From Ottelia alismoides (taxonomy: Eukaryota > Streptophyta > Magnoliopsida > Alismatales > Hydrocharitaceae): 64,000 nt of DNA. Positions 32,388 through 42,287 of this stretch are shown here, piece after piece (position 1 is the stretch's first letter; each line of letters starts with the position of its first letter). A program made the position numbers and the translations under genes. Below the pieces are notes generated by a model, which was given only the letters and a program-made list of their open reading frames with translations, was not told the origin of the DNA and ran no database searches. The stretch is from NCBI GenBank assembly GCA_037367405.1, contig JAZKJV010002961.1:124001-188000 (forward strand), read 5' to 3'.

Positions 32388-33210
32388 CAAGGTTCAGGAA
32401 AGCGGTATGCGTATGCGTTCGGACAGGTCACTGAATAGCGCTTAAGCGGTATGCGGGGGCATATGCGGGGTATATGCGGTTTTACGCGGTTTCCTAATTT
32501 TTTATTTAAAAATAAATAAATATATATATATATACAAAAGTGACTACAACAGAACTAAATTTATGTATAATTGTGGTCCAACAGAAGATCTAAGAAAAAT
32601 AACTTTCATAGAGTTCAAAACAATCTCTATTAATCAAATATCAATACTTCAATAGAATGGTTAGCACACAAAATAAATTGACCACAATCAACAAAATAAA
32701 AAAGTTAGCGCACAAAATGCCTCTATTGTTGAATATAATGTCATTTATTTATGTCGTTATATTTATAATTGATCCTCCATCAAAACATACCGAACTTTAC
32801 ATATAATATATTACATTCATAATAACTAATAGTTGACTAAATTAGTTTCATAAATTATTAGTATATTATTCTTTTTCTTCCTTGCGTGTTTACTCCAATC
32901 TCGTAGTACAAATACTTTGACGATGGATATAAATGGTCACGGAATGCTTGATTGGCATACATGCAAAAGTAAGGAAAACATGGCACAAATAACATAACAA
33001 AACATGGCATAAATTAAAAAAATAAAAAATAAATAAATAATGTGTATGCGGCCGCACAGACCGCATATGCGGCCGCATAGCCCGCATATGCGGCCCGCAT
33101 AAGCGCACAGGGCGCATAATGCGGGGCTTCAGGAAAGCGGTGCGCTGAGGGCACCGCATACGCATATGCGGCCGCATATGCGGCCGCACGGGCCGCTTTC
33201 GTGAACACTG
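32388..33210. mobile_element. Non-autonomous hAT element (823 bp) with palindromic GCGGCCGC arrays
   Basis: Perfect 8-bp TSD TAAGGAAC at 32380-32387 and 33211-33218. Ends are CAAGGTTCAGGAAAGCGG and, inverted, CAGTGTTCACGAAAGCGG. Both subterminal zones are packed with GCGGCCGCATATGCGG-type palindromes and GGTATGCG repeats (32400-32490; 33047-33200). The centre is AT-rich. The Met-Arg-Pro-His-type open frames over 33050-33200 are artefacts of the repeats. hAT assignment rests on the TSD length and the CA..TG ends. Confidence 0.88.
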
Positions 33211-35170
33211 TAAGGAACCACATGGACTTTCGATTATCCATGGCATCGGTAATAAACCTGAATTTAGATCGCATATGTCATGTCTAACAGTTAAGATTAT
33301 TTTGAATGCAATTTTTACAAATGTTGTCGGTTTACCAACTCATTTCGACTACGCATATTGATTTCGCCAAGATTTTATATAAGCATTTACATTTAGGGAT
33401 GTTTACTATATACCGATAATCTTTGCAATCACATCATAACCCAAGTATTTATTTTTAAAGACATAATCCAAGCAAAATTCATAATCTCAACATAATCATT
33501 ATAATATTGATGCTTTGCAACTTCAACCCTACCATCAAATTCCATATTCAAACTGTTAAGTTTGACCTCATGGACTAAAAGGATGCTAAAATTATTAAGA
33601 AGCATAAAATGAGATATAACTACATTTATTGCATGATTAATTTTTTAATTGTTATATTAATAACTACATCCATTATGGATATGTAAGGCATAAAATGTGG
33701 TTGAGTATATTTATAAATGCATATACAACTATTTTTTATGCTTAGTAATGAATACAATGTACACGTAATTGTAGATAACATATAATACATGCCCCAAGCC
33801 TACTAGAAAAGAATGTAGAAACAAAGATACCTATATTTATAGAAATAGGATGTTGGGAGATTACATGTAAATAAATGAGATTTTGTATTCATCCGGTTTG
33901 AAATCAATGACATGCCATTGATATCAGGTAACTACGAAGAATAATAGGAATGCAACACAAGACTATCTTCCATTAGCAATAATATGTCAAAGGGTTAAGA
34001 ATAACAAAAATGAAGAAGATCTAATTTGAAGGCCGCATCACATTAAAAGACTTGAACCTAGCATACAATTATATTTCTAAAGGCAAGGGAAACACATGCA
34101 GATCTCAATGTCTCAAGCTCTAGCTTATCTCAGACCTCGAATATGTGAAATGGGGTAATATACCCATAGCATCAAATATTTGAGCCAATTCCAATGTATC
34201 TAATGAAACATAAAAAACCATTACTCATGCCATCACTAATACCAAAGAACATCCGAGGAAAGAGAAATGGAAAGTACCGGTGGGAGGACCAGTCATTATG
34301 AATTAGTGCCCAATATATATGTGTGTATGTATGTATTGATACTTGATTCTCTGTGTCGACCAACATAGTTTGAAACCCAAAACTTTTTTAGGTTAAACTC
34401 CATAATAATATCAGCAAGCATGTTCCTTTCTTGGTGCTTATATTGCCAATTCAGTTTTCCATGCTATTACAATACCAATGTTATTGATGCCAACAACTAT
34501 AGTTTCAATTAGAGTGGAGCATTGAGATCAACCTGCCCCAACCTGGGGAAGCTCGGCCAGGGCCCATCAATTTCAGAGTCGAGGCCCATATTTTGAGCAA
34601 ACCTAAAACCTGAGTCAGGCCCAAGGCCTACACGGTCAGGCCCAAGTTCGGGCCATGCTCGGCATGCCCCCATTTTGTTACTTGAAGGTTGGACATTGGC
34701 AAACTCAAGAAAAGTATCATCATGGCTTCACACATAGGTTTGCCATCCAAATTTGAATCATTGCACACAATGCAACCAATTTTACAAGATATATATCCAA
34801 AAATTCTCATCTTACATCTCCGAAATTCTCCACGTGATTTCAGGATAATTGTACAACACATCTTAACCATGTGGTTTCAAGCCAAAAAGCAATGTATGCT
34901 AGTTGAATCTACAACTTCAATTTCCGAGTTTGTGGATGGTGTATCACCTCAGAAAGCATAGATGACCAAACTGGCTCTGTCAATGGTGTGATTTTGCTCC
35001 ATTTCTAAACAAAGCTCCTAAAAAACTGTCATATAATTAACCAAAACGCCAATATAAAATACTTTAATTGCCTCAAATCAGTTGAACAGTTGCAGTCTAT
35101 TATTAGTCCATGAACTATGGAGCACTGGCTCCTAATCACATTGTAATCCAAGCGCACACATGAAGTTTGG

Positions 35171-35475
35171 TTGGACAATCCTGATTTGCAGTTGTGGTTC
35201 TCCACTGTGTGGCACCATTTGCGACAAGGCACTCTAGAAATGAAATTGAAGGTAGTAATATTTGAGGTACCAAGCACTCCCTTGGCTAAAAAATGGGAGA
35301 ACTACCTTAGATGGTGCAATTCCACAGGAGATCGATGGTTCACGTATCAGCAATGCGGAGTCCCTTTCTTAAAGCATCCACATAGGTCCTATGAGAGGAT
35401 AAATGCACCAGGTACATGCAAAGTCAATCGTTTAATCCAGAGGAATGGAGACCACAACATGCAGTACAGGAAAGC
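35171..35475 (+). pseudogene. Unrecognised ORF interrupted by the RTE insertion
   Basis: An open frame (MDNPDLQLWFSTVWHHLRQG...) runs from inside the hAT up to the RTE insertion site at 35475. In the pre-insertion order it would continue from 40180 for about 16 codons to a stop at about 40228. I recognise no domain. It could be a captured gene piece, a transposase remnant or chance. Confidence 0.3.
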
Positions 35476-36486
35476 AGCAACAACAACAGCAAAGCCTTTT
35501 CCCACATTAAGTAGGGTCAGCAACATGCATTCTTTGCCTCCATTCAGATCTATCTTGGGTCATTCTCGGATTTAGATCCAAAAAAATAAGATCCCTTCGG
35601 ATAGTCTCATTCCAACACTCTTGGACCTTCCTGGCACTCTCTTAGCCGGCTCAATATCCCAAAAATCGTATCTCCTAACTGGTGCATCAACCGACCTCCT
35701 TTACAAATGGCCAAACTACTTTAAGCAGTTTTCTCGCATCTTATCTATGATCGGAGCTACACCAACTTTCCTTCTGACTGCATCATTCTGAATCCAATCT
35801 TTACGTCCACACATCCACCTTAGCATTTTCATTTCTGCTATTGTCATTCTCAACATGTGTCTATGGTTCACATGCCAACATGTAGATCCATAAAGCATAT
35901 CAGGTCTCGCAGCTGCTTTCTAAAACTTTCCTTTAATTTTCAAAGGAATTTTCTTATCGCATAGAACAGTAGAGGCTCCTCTCCACTTTAGCCAACTTGC
36001 ATTTATTCTATGAGTAACATCTCCATCAATTTCTCACATCATGTTGTAAAATAGATCCCAAGTATCTAAAAGAATCTTTCTTTTGAATGTTATCATCATC
36101 AATCTTCACCTCGATTCATTCATCATTGCTTCTATCAAAAGTGCACTCCATACATTCAATCTTAACCCTACTTATATGAAACCCTTTAGTCTCTAATGCA
36201 TGTCTCCAGACCTCAAGCTTCTCATTACTCCATCTCTAGCCGCATCAATCAACATAATATCATCAACGAATAAAATACACCAAGGTATCCCATCCTAAAA
36301 TGTGACTAGTCAACTCGTCCATAGTCAAAGTAAAAAGGAATGGACAAAAACTGAAGATGCAGACCAATGTTGATGTCAAAATAGTTAGTCTTCCTAGATT
36401 GGATCCTTACATCAGATTAAGCTCTATTAAACATATCTTTTATGTGGTTAATGTATAGGACAGGTACTTGTCTCTTCTCCAAAACT

Positions 36487-36795
36487 TCACAATATCTCCC
36501 ATGGGACAGAGTCATAAACCTTCTCCAAATCAATAAAAAACATATGTAGGCTCTTCCTTTTAACTCTATAAATCTCCATTATTCTCCTCAGCAAGTAGAT
36601 GGCTTCAATAATTGAGCGACTTGGCATGAATCCGAATTTGTTTCCTTTTACTTCGAGAACTTGCCTCAACCCTCTTTCGATCACACGTTCCCAAATTTTC
36701 ACATAATGACTCGTCAACTTTATACATTTGTAACTCACGCAATTTTGAATGTCCCCTTTGTTCTTATCAAGAGGCACCACATTGCTTTCCTCCAT
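36487..36795 (-). CDS. RTE reverse transcriptase, fingers/palm piece
   Basis: 102 open codons: NVVPLDKNKGDIQNCVSYKC, IKLTSHYVKIWERVIERGLR, NKFGFMPSRSIIEAIYLLRR and LHMFFIDLEKVYDSVPWEIL. These are the first RT blocks of the RTE clade (the catalytic Asp is in FFIDLEKVYD, canonical F.DLEKAYD). It follows the linker piece 36964-37431 and precedes the truncated-type region also present at 75-1073. A frameshift on each side isolates it. Confidence 0.85.
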   Translation of the reverse strand: MEESNVVPLDKNKGDIQNCVSYKCIKLTSHYVKIWERVIERGLRQVLEVKGNKFGFMPSRSIIEAIYLLRRIMEIYRVKRKSLHMFFIDLEKVYDSVPWEIL

Positions 36796-36963
36796 TCTTT
36801 AGGTATTTACTTATTTCGTCAAATAATGTTAAATAAATTTGTAAGCTAGGTCAAACTACGCACACCTAGAACTCTCCATACTTCTATAAGAATGTCATCA
36901 AGTCTTACACCTTTCCCCATGTTTCATAGACTTCGAAGCCTCCTCTACTTCCTTCCTTTGTAT

Positions 36964-37431
36964 TCATCTATAGTGTACATGATTCAAGTAACTTTCACTA
37001 CTAGCTAGAACTCCCAAAGTGTTCTCTTTATTTCCTTCCCCAGTGAACAGCTTATGGAAATACTGCTTCCATCTAGTCTCTATATCCTTATGAGAAACAA
37101 GTGTGTGTCCTTTCTCATTCTTAATGCATCTCACTTGAGAAGGGTCTTTGGTCTTTCTTTCTCTTGCTTTGGGCAACCTGAATATATCCTTCTTGCCCTC
37201 CTTAGAGTCGAGATTTTTGTACAAAACTTCATAAACTTTTGACTTAGCTTTGCTTACAACCTTCTTTGCTTCTTTCTTCGCTATTTTGTAATTTGTGACA
37301 GTTTCCTCTATTCTATCCTTAGATATAGCTTTAAAGCATGCTCTTATAATTTTGAGTTTCTCTTGCACCCATCCACTCCACCACCAAGCCTCCTTTTGGC
37401 ATGAGACTCCTCCCTTTGACTTGCATAGCAT
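36964..37431 (-). CDS. RTE endonuclease-to-RT linker region
   Basis: 155 open codons: KEAWWWSGWVQEKLKIIRAC at the end of the endonuclease side, a basic region (KIAKKEAKKVVSKAKSKVYE) and KDIFRLPKARERKTKDPSQV, then KDIETRWKQYFHKLFTGEG just before the RT. These are signature linker motifs of plant RTE ORFs (WW...V...I..K......KAK..VS.AK...Y..LY). No catalytic residues are expected here. Confidence 0.8.
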   Translation of the reverse strand: MLCKSKGGVSCQKEAWWWSGWVQEKLKIIRACFKAISKDRIEETVTNYKIAKKEAKKVVSKAKSKVYEVLYKNLDSKEGKKDIFRLPKARERKTKDPSQVRCIKNEKGHTLVSHKDIETRWKQYFHKLFTGEGNKENTLGVLASSESYLNHVHYR

Positions 37432-37804
37432 CTCTTTGGCTACCCTTCAAATATATGATGCTACTGCATCCCACATCCCTGTTTGCACTTCCGTTACAAT
37501 CCCAAGATAAGTCTTCTAAAACATTCTTCCTGAAGCTTAATTGCTTCAGGTGAAGATTCCATCATCTAGTTTTAGTGATCTTGGAAATCCTTCTTTTATT
37601 TACCAGTCCATTTATTTCCACATCCATGGTTAACAAGCAATGTTGGATTGTCAAACTCTCTCATGGGATTACTTTGCAATCTTTACAATACAACCGATCT
37701 ATTCTCCTATACGCAAAGTAATCTATCTGTGTTCTAGTCGGTCCACTCTTATAAGTAATCAAATGATCCTCCCTCTTCTTGAAGAGGGTATTTGCTATGA
37801 AAAA

Positions 37805-38150
37805 ATCACAATAACAACAAAGCCTTTTCCCATATAAAGTAGGGACGGCTACATGGATTCTTTGCCTCCATTCAGATATATCTTGGGTCATTTTCAAGTT
37901 TAGATCCAAAAAAATTAAGATCCCTTTGTATAGTCCCATTCCAACACTTCTTGAGCCTTCCTCACCCTCTCTTAGCCGGCTCAACATCCCAAAACTCGTA
38001 TCTCTTAACTGATGCATCAGCTGAACTCCTTTGCAAATGGCCAAACCATCATAAGCGGTTTTCTCGCATCTTATCCTCGATCGAAGCTACACCAACTTTC
38101 CTTCTGATTGCATCATTCCGAATCCGATCTTCACGTGTGTGTGTGTCCAC
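37805..38150 (-). mobile_element. Second RTE 3' tail nested inside the RTE endonuclease
   Basis: Reading on minus: HTREDRIRNDAIRRKVGVAS.., then CGTTTAAGA/RLREGEEGS-type decay, GATTTGAATGGAG-type end, CCCTACTTTATATGGGAAAA and the TTGTTGTTATTG tail at 37805. Endonuclease coding resumes beyond it (FFIANTLFKKREDHL at 37800 down), so the tail split the older RTE. To its right lies a 60-bp imperfect duplication of endonuclease sequence (38152-38270). Confidence 0.8.
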
Positions 38151-39059
38151 ACACGTAAAGAACATAAGCAGTTACAAAATCCAGAGTAACTTTTCCCTCT
38201 TTATTTCTACACGCATAAAGATCATAAACCGTTACACAATAAAGAATGACTTTCCCTCTTCATTTCTATCCCCAAAGTAATGGCCTCCTTGAACACTAGC
38301 ATACCCTGAAGCATCCTTTCCAAAATGTCCATTAAGATCTCTACCTAGGCAAATCATCTCTCCTTGTGGGATTCCTTGCATAATCTTATCCAAATCCTCC
38401 TAAAAAGCTTGTTTAATCCTTTCATCTAAATCAATTTGCGGTGCCTAAACTGTTATTGTGAATTTCTTCTTCGAGCATCGATTTTAGCAAAATAATCTGA
38501 TCCCTGAATTTTTACACCTCAACCACACTACCTTTCAAATCCTTATGAACAGTTACTCCGACACCAATTCTGCCCTTATCTTTACCTGAATACCAAAGTT
38601 AAAGCATGTATTCTCGATCTCCTTGCTTTCTCTTCAACCCATTTTGTCTCTTGAAGACATAGTATCTGAATCTTCCTTCTTTCCATCGTATCTACAACCT
38701 CCATCAATTTGTCAGTCAAAGTACCAATATTCCAACTACCTATCCGCAATTACATTTACAGCCTCTTTTGGACTAACATCTTTACTCGCATGCGTTCATC
38801 ATGCAATTTTGGACTACATTTGGGCGGCGATGCAGGGAAACTTGCTTATTTACCCACATATGTTCCTCATGCGAGAACCGTTGCAAATTTCAAACTACAT
38901 TTGAGCAATGATGTAGCGGACCTTGTCAACTTCTCATTGCTAACATCACAAAATAAAACAATCGTGAATCTCAGGTAACAGGCCAAGCCGCAAAGTCGCT
39001 AAAGTAGTGAACCCTGTCAATAAAATCGGTCCTATAGAAAGTTAATCGATTCCTAATCT

Positions 39060-39510
39060 TCAGTGAAAATAAAAAAGATTTATACATTTATAATCATCCC
39101 CCAATTGTGTTATTGGATCGTCCAATTGGAAATGATAATAAATGCATAAGTCATCAAAAGGAGCTTTTTTGACATAAAAAGAGGGTGCACTCCCGAGTCG
39201 GGAGTCACCACAGATTGAATTAATATTTGAAAATAGGGGTTACATTACAAAGAGACCCAAAAATTATGTAAGGCTTTGTAGTGGGAAACAACATTCTCCC
39301 AGTAAAACCTCTGATTTTTTGAATATCAAATCATTCCGCCCCAACCAAATGGCCCACAACACCGCAAAAGGCTTAGAGCAGTCATCCGACGAACCCATGC
39401 CCATAGAGTGGATCGATCTCCAGAGCGCGTCAACCCCAATATACCACCTAATTGAGGAACCCGCAATTTGTAAATATCGATAAAACTATAATTATCATTA
39501 ACCAAGGAAA
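39060..39510 (-). mobile_element. L1 3' end fragment inside the RTE footprint
   Basis: On the minus strand FAVLWAIWLGRNDLIFKKSE (about 39390-39320) matches the W.IW..RN..IF ending of plant L1 ORF2. It is frameshifted once and is followed by a short non-coding tail. It lies between the RTE endonuclease start and the right-hand RTE TSD. Confidence 0.6.
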
Positions 39511-41520
39511 ACAAATCGTAGTAAAGACAGGTTACGCTTTAACCATAAAAACACGTACTCAAGAAAATATTTTAGTCTGAGTACGGATTTTTGTCATAAA
39601 AAAAAGGAATAAAACGATTCAAGTGGAGTTTTTTATAATATATCAATCAATAAGATAGACCCATACTAGAGGTTGTATCATGCCATGAATAAACACGAGC
39701 ACTCAGAAAATATGTTGAACAAGTGGATTCACATCTCTTACACCTACACAATCCTCTGCGGAAGCAATTTTTTTAGCTTTACATCCGTTCCCATAACACA
39801 ATTGTACAACAAGCTCGTACACATCGAGTACATCATATATATATATATCATAACTTGTTACTGAATGTGACATTGGATCTATAAATTTTAATTTTGAAAA
39901 TAATATATTTTGATCTGGTAGAAAAAACAATAAATTCTCATTACATTTGGGGATTCAACATGTCGTTGGTAGGGAACGCCCCAATGAAAAAAATTGGCTT
40001 GAGAGACAATGTCGGGGTAAATACGGAGGGTTGCGCTTGCGTGTTAGATAGTCGACAATCAGCGCAGGAGAGACAAATTTCTAAATAATGTTTTTTTAAT
40101 AATACTATTTAGGAATTTGTCTCAAAACAACTCGGACCTTTTCAACATGGATTTAAGCAAACATATAGTACAGGAAAGCTCGGCAAAAAATCTTTGATAA
40201 CCTTGATATTTCCATCAATATGTCTCCTTAGATAGAGTGACCTTTTGTTCTTTTATTCCGAAACAAAATCGAACCATAACTCAAGTTCTCAACATAAACA
40301 GAAAGCTGGTTTTTGTTTTCAAAATACAGCCACTTACTACTTCTTCCCCAATATGGAAGACTGATCAAGCGCAATCAACTTGTGTATACAAAAGGCAAGA
40401 CGGACAGGCTTTCCAGGGCCAACTTGGATTGAGAACAGGCCTGCCCCGAGCTTCAGCTTTTTACATGATGAGGGTCCTGACCTGACCCATCAAGCGGACC
40501 ATGGCATGCCACGAGTAGGCATCTGTGGATATCCAAAGATTAAAGTCGATATGTGGAGGAACAGACGAGATGAGTTAGTCTATTGTGATCCAGGAGCTGG
40601 AAGGGGACCTTCAACGAACGGCACGATGGAAGCACTAGTGACGAGTGTGCGACATTGATGGCCCACATGTACCTCAGGCTCAGTTCGGGCCCGAGATTTT
40701 GCGGGTCGGATCATGGTCGGGTCCGGACCGGCCCAATGCTCCACTCTAGTTTCAATGGCTGGAAATTCTCTTCATTTTCCTCTCTTTTTATTGATCAAGT
40801 TAAATGCTTTTCTGGAAAAAAAACATGTTACTTTTTCTCATCCTATCGATATTGATGAAATAATGGCCCCACATAATCACAGAGTTTGAACAATCAAAAT
40901 CAATAAGCTGGTCTTGTGTGAAATGGGATGATGAGATTTGGAATGCTGAAACAATCTACGACGACATCCATAATGCAGAAAGGATTTGAGGAGAATGTTG
41001 CAGTTTCAAGTAAGCAATGTGAAAGGGGAAACAGGTTTCATGATTCACTCCAAATCACAGGGACGGAAGTAATAATGCTGGGTGCCACGATAGAGTTGAG
41101 AATGGCACACTTGGTAGAATAGAACAGCATCGTAATATCGCGTCTATGCTGCTATGACAACTGGTCACTTTTCACCTTTATTAACCACAACCACTTCATT
41201 GACCTTCTTCTATTGTTGAAAAACGAACAGCTATTTGTTCAATTGAGCAACTACAGTGTTATCGGATCGACTCTGCCAAATCAAGACAAAGACCGCTCTA
41301 CCACGCTCCATAACCAGGTGAGTTTTGGATCCTCATCGGCATTTTCGAGCAAATCCAAAGAATGAGCAACAACATGTCAAAGAATTGTCCGCATGTCGTG
41401 ATCGAAGGACAATGCGTCATCCTTTGTGCAAGCAGCTAAATCGTATAGCATTCACAGATTGCAAATATCACGTATAAATCCAACATCGAAAACAGAATTA
41501 AGAAAAGAGTGATGCCTCAC

Positions 41521-41618
41521 ATCTGATCAAGCTGCTTGTTGACCTCGTCGACCTCCTCCAGATCCGTGAGCAGCTGGCGGACTATCGCCCCGTAGGTCAG
41601 AGTGAACAACTCGGCGTT
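41521..41618 (-). CDS. BET3: BET3/TRAPPC3 exon 2
   Basis: 98 nt coding for residues 20-51 and two bases of Met52: NAELFTLTYGAIVRQLLTDL, then EEVDEVNKQLDQ. This is the conserved N-terminal helix pair of Bet3 that contacts neighbouring TRAPP subunits. The acceptor is GTGATCCAG and the donor CAGAT/GTGAGG. The split Met codon (AT/G) is completed by the first G of exon 3. A short 113-bp intron separates it from exon 1. No lesions. Confidence 0.96.
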
Positions 41619-41731
41619 CTGGATCACAGCAACGAAATAGATGTAACTGGAAGATCCGATCCGAAGAGAGTGGAGGATCGAAGATTAGGGAGTGGTGAGG
41701 GTGAGATTAGGGTTTGCAGACGAGCACTTAC
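41619..41731 (-). other. BET3: BET3 intron 1, 113 bp
   Basis: Perfect donor GTAAGT after GAACGCGTC and acceptor ATCCAG before AACGCC. It is the only intron in the window of ordinary plant size and has no insertion. Confidence 0.93.
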
Positions 41732-41788
41732 GACGCGTTCGACATTGGCAAAGACAGCGTCGCCGGTTCTCGCAGGGGCGGGGGCCAT
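41732..41788 (-). CDS. BET3: BET3/TRAPPC3 exon 1 (start of coding)
   Basis: 57 nt, MAPAPARTGDAVFANVERV, matching the plant Bet3 N-terminus (MAP....GDA.FANVERV). I chose the ATG at 41788 because conservation starts there. An upstream in-frame ATG at 41857 would add 23 non-conserved residues (MGWPIQSLAEREQSPSLPAA...). Codon use is GC-rich, as is common near plant 5' ends. Confidence 0.93.
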
Positions 41789-41970
41789 TTTAAGAGTGGC
41801 GGCTGGAAGAGAGGGTGATTGTTCTCGTTCGGCAAGAGATTGGATCGGCCAACCCAACGTAGCGGAGGCGGGAAGGGTGTTGGGGGGTAGTTGTAGACTT
41901 GTAGTTGCTCAGACCGATCCCCTCTCTCTCTCCAGTATAGAGTTGGAAGAAGAAAATATATAAATTTTAA
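41789..41970 (-). promoter_or_regulatory. BET3: BET3 5' UTR and core promoter
   Basis: A TATA box candidate (minus TTTATATATTTTC) lies at 41955-41966, about 170 bp upstream of the start codon. A CT-rich tract follows (41917-41935, minus GGAGAGAGAGAGGGG). This would place the transcription start near 41930 and give a 5' UTR of about 140 nt that includes the upstream in-frame ATG at 41857. Confidence 0.55.
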
Positions 41971-42287
41971 CCCCCATCTCCCTTGTGAGGTTAAAAAAAC
42001 GGCTGATCTTAGGTCTTGAGTTAGCACAGGAGTTATCTCAGATTGCATATATTGGATTAGTGTAGTAGAATTTTATTGTAGCAAAATAGAATTAATGTGG
42101 CGCTTGATATGTGGTAAATGATTTGGACAATTGAAAAAAGAGGAGTGTGTGAAATAAAGTAAATGATTTATTCATAATTAAATAATTAAATTAATGTATA
42201 TTAAAAAAAGTGCAAAGTAATTTAAATACGATGAAATGTAAGAGTTGGTGGAGGTGGAGTAAATTAGTAGTTTATATATATAGGGGC

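Larger units (their letters stand above)
35476..40166 (-). mobile_element. RTE-clade LINE, nearly full length, carrying other insertions
   Basis: The 3' tail (CAACAACAACAGCAAAGCC on plus) is at 35476. A 13-bp direct repeat AGTACAGGAAAGC flanks the unit at 35463-35475 and 40167-40179, a fitting TSD. On the minus strand the order is endonuclease (RVGSWNIGTLTDKLMEVVDT, 38740 down; NGHFGKDASGYASV and GDRNEEGK near 38270-38330), a nested RTE tail, the rest of the endonuclease (ANTLFKKREDHLITYKSG), a linker, RT with FVDD instead of FADD near 36265, and the C-terminal RRKVGVAPIIDKMREN (35740). Many stops. 38900-40166 is 5' UTR or further insertions. Confidence 0.85.
34510..40748. mobile_element. hAT element, 6239 bp including nested LINEs
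   Basis: Perfect 15-bp TIRs, TAGAGTGGAGCATTG at 34510-34524 and its complement at 40734-40748. The perfect 8-bp TSD is GTTTCAAT at 34502-34509 and 40749-40756. Subterminal zones are rich in GGGCC/GGTCCGGACC-type words, as in plant hAT elements with TAGxGTG ends. Removing the RTE footprint (35476-40166) leaves about 1.5 kb. No transposase domain is recognisable in the remainder, so it is non-autonomous. Confidence 0.88.
24374..41520 (-). other. BET3: BET3 intron 2, 17.1 kb
   Basis: Bounded by donor GTGAGG after exon 2 and acceptor TTATATGCAG before exon 3. It contains an L1 zf-RVT remnant, a long-TIR element, a decayed minus-strand L1, an 823-bp hAT and a 6.2-kb hAT with an RTE inside. Unassigned stretches (24502-25400, 26340-28070, 31700-32380, 33219-34500, 40757-41520) show nothing I can identify. 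Confidence 0.93.

Noticed and set aside
32890..33274. Open frames rich in Met-Arg-Pro-His or Ala-Ala-Tyr repeats, minus strand
   Set aside because: They are translations of the GCGGCCGCATATG palindrome arrays at the end of the hAT element and have no gene context.
34689..34961. 90-codon plus-strand ORF at the left end of the 6.2-kb hAT
   Set aside because: No hAT transposase motif (dimerisation domain or DDE block) could be seen.
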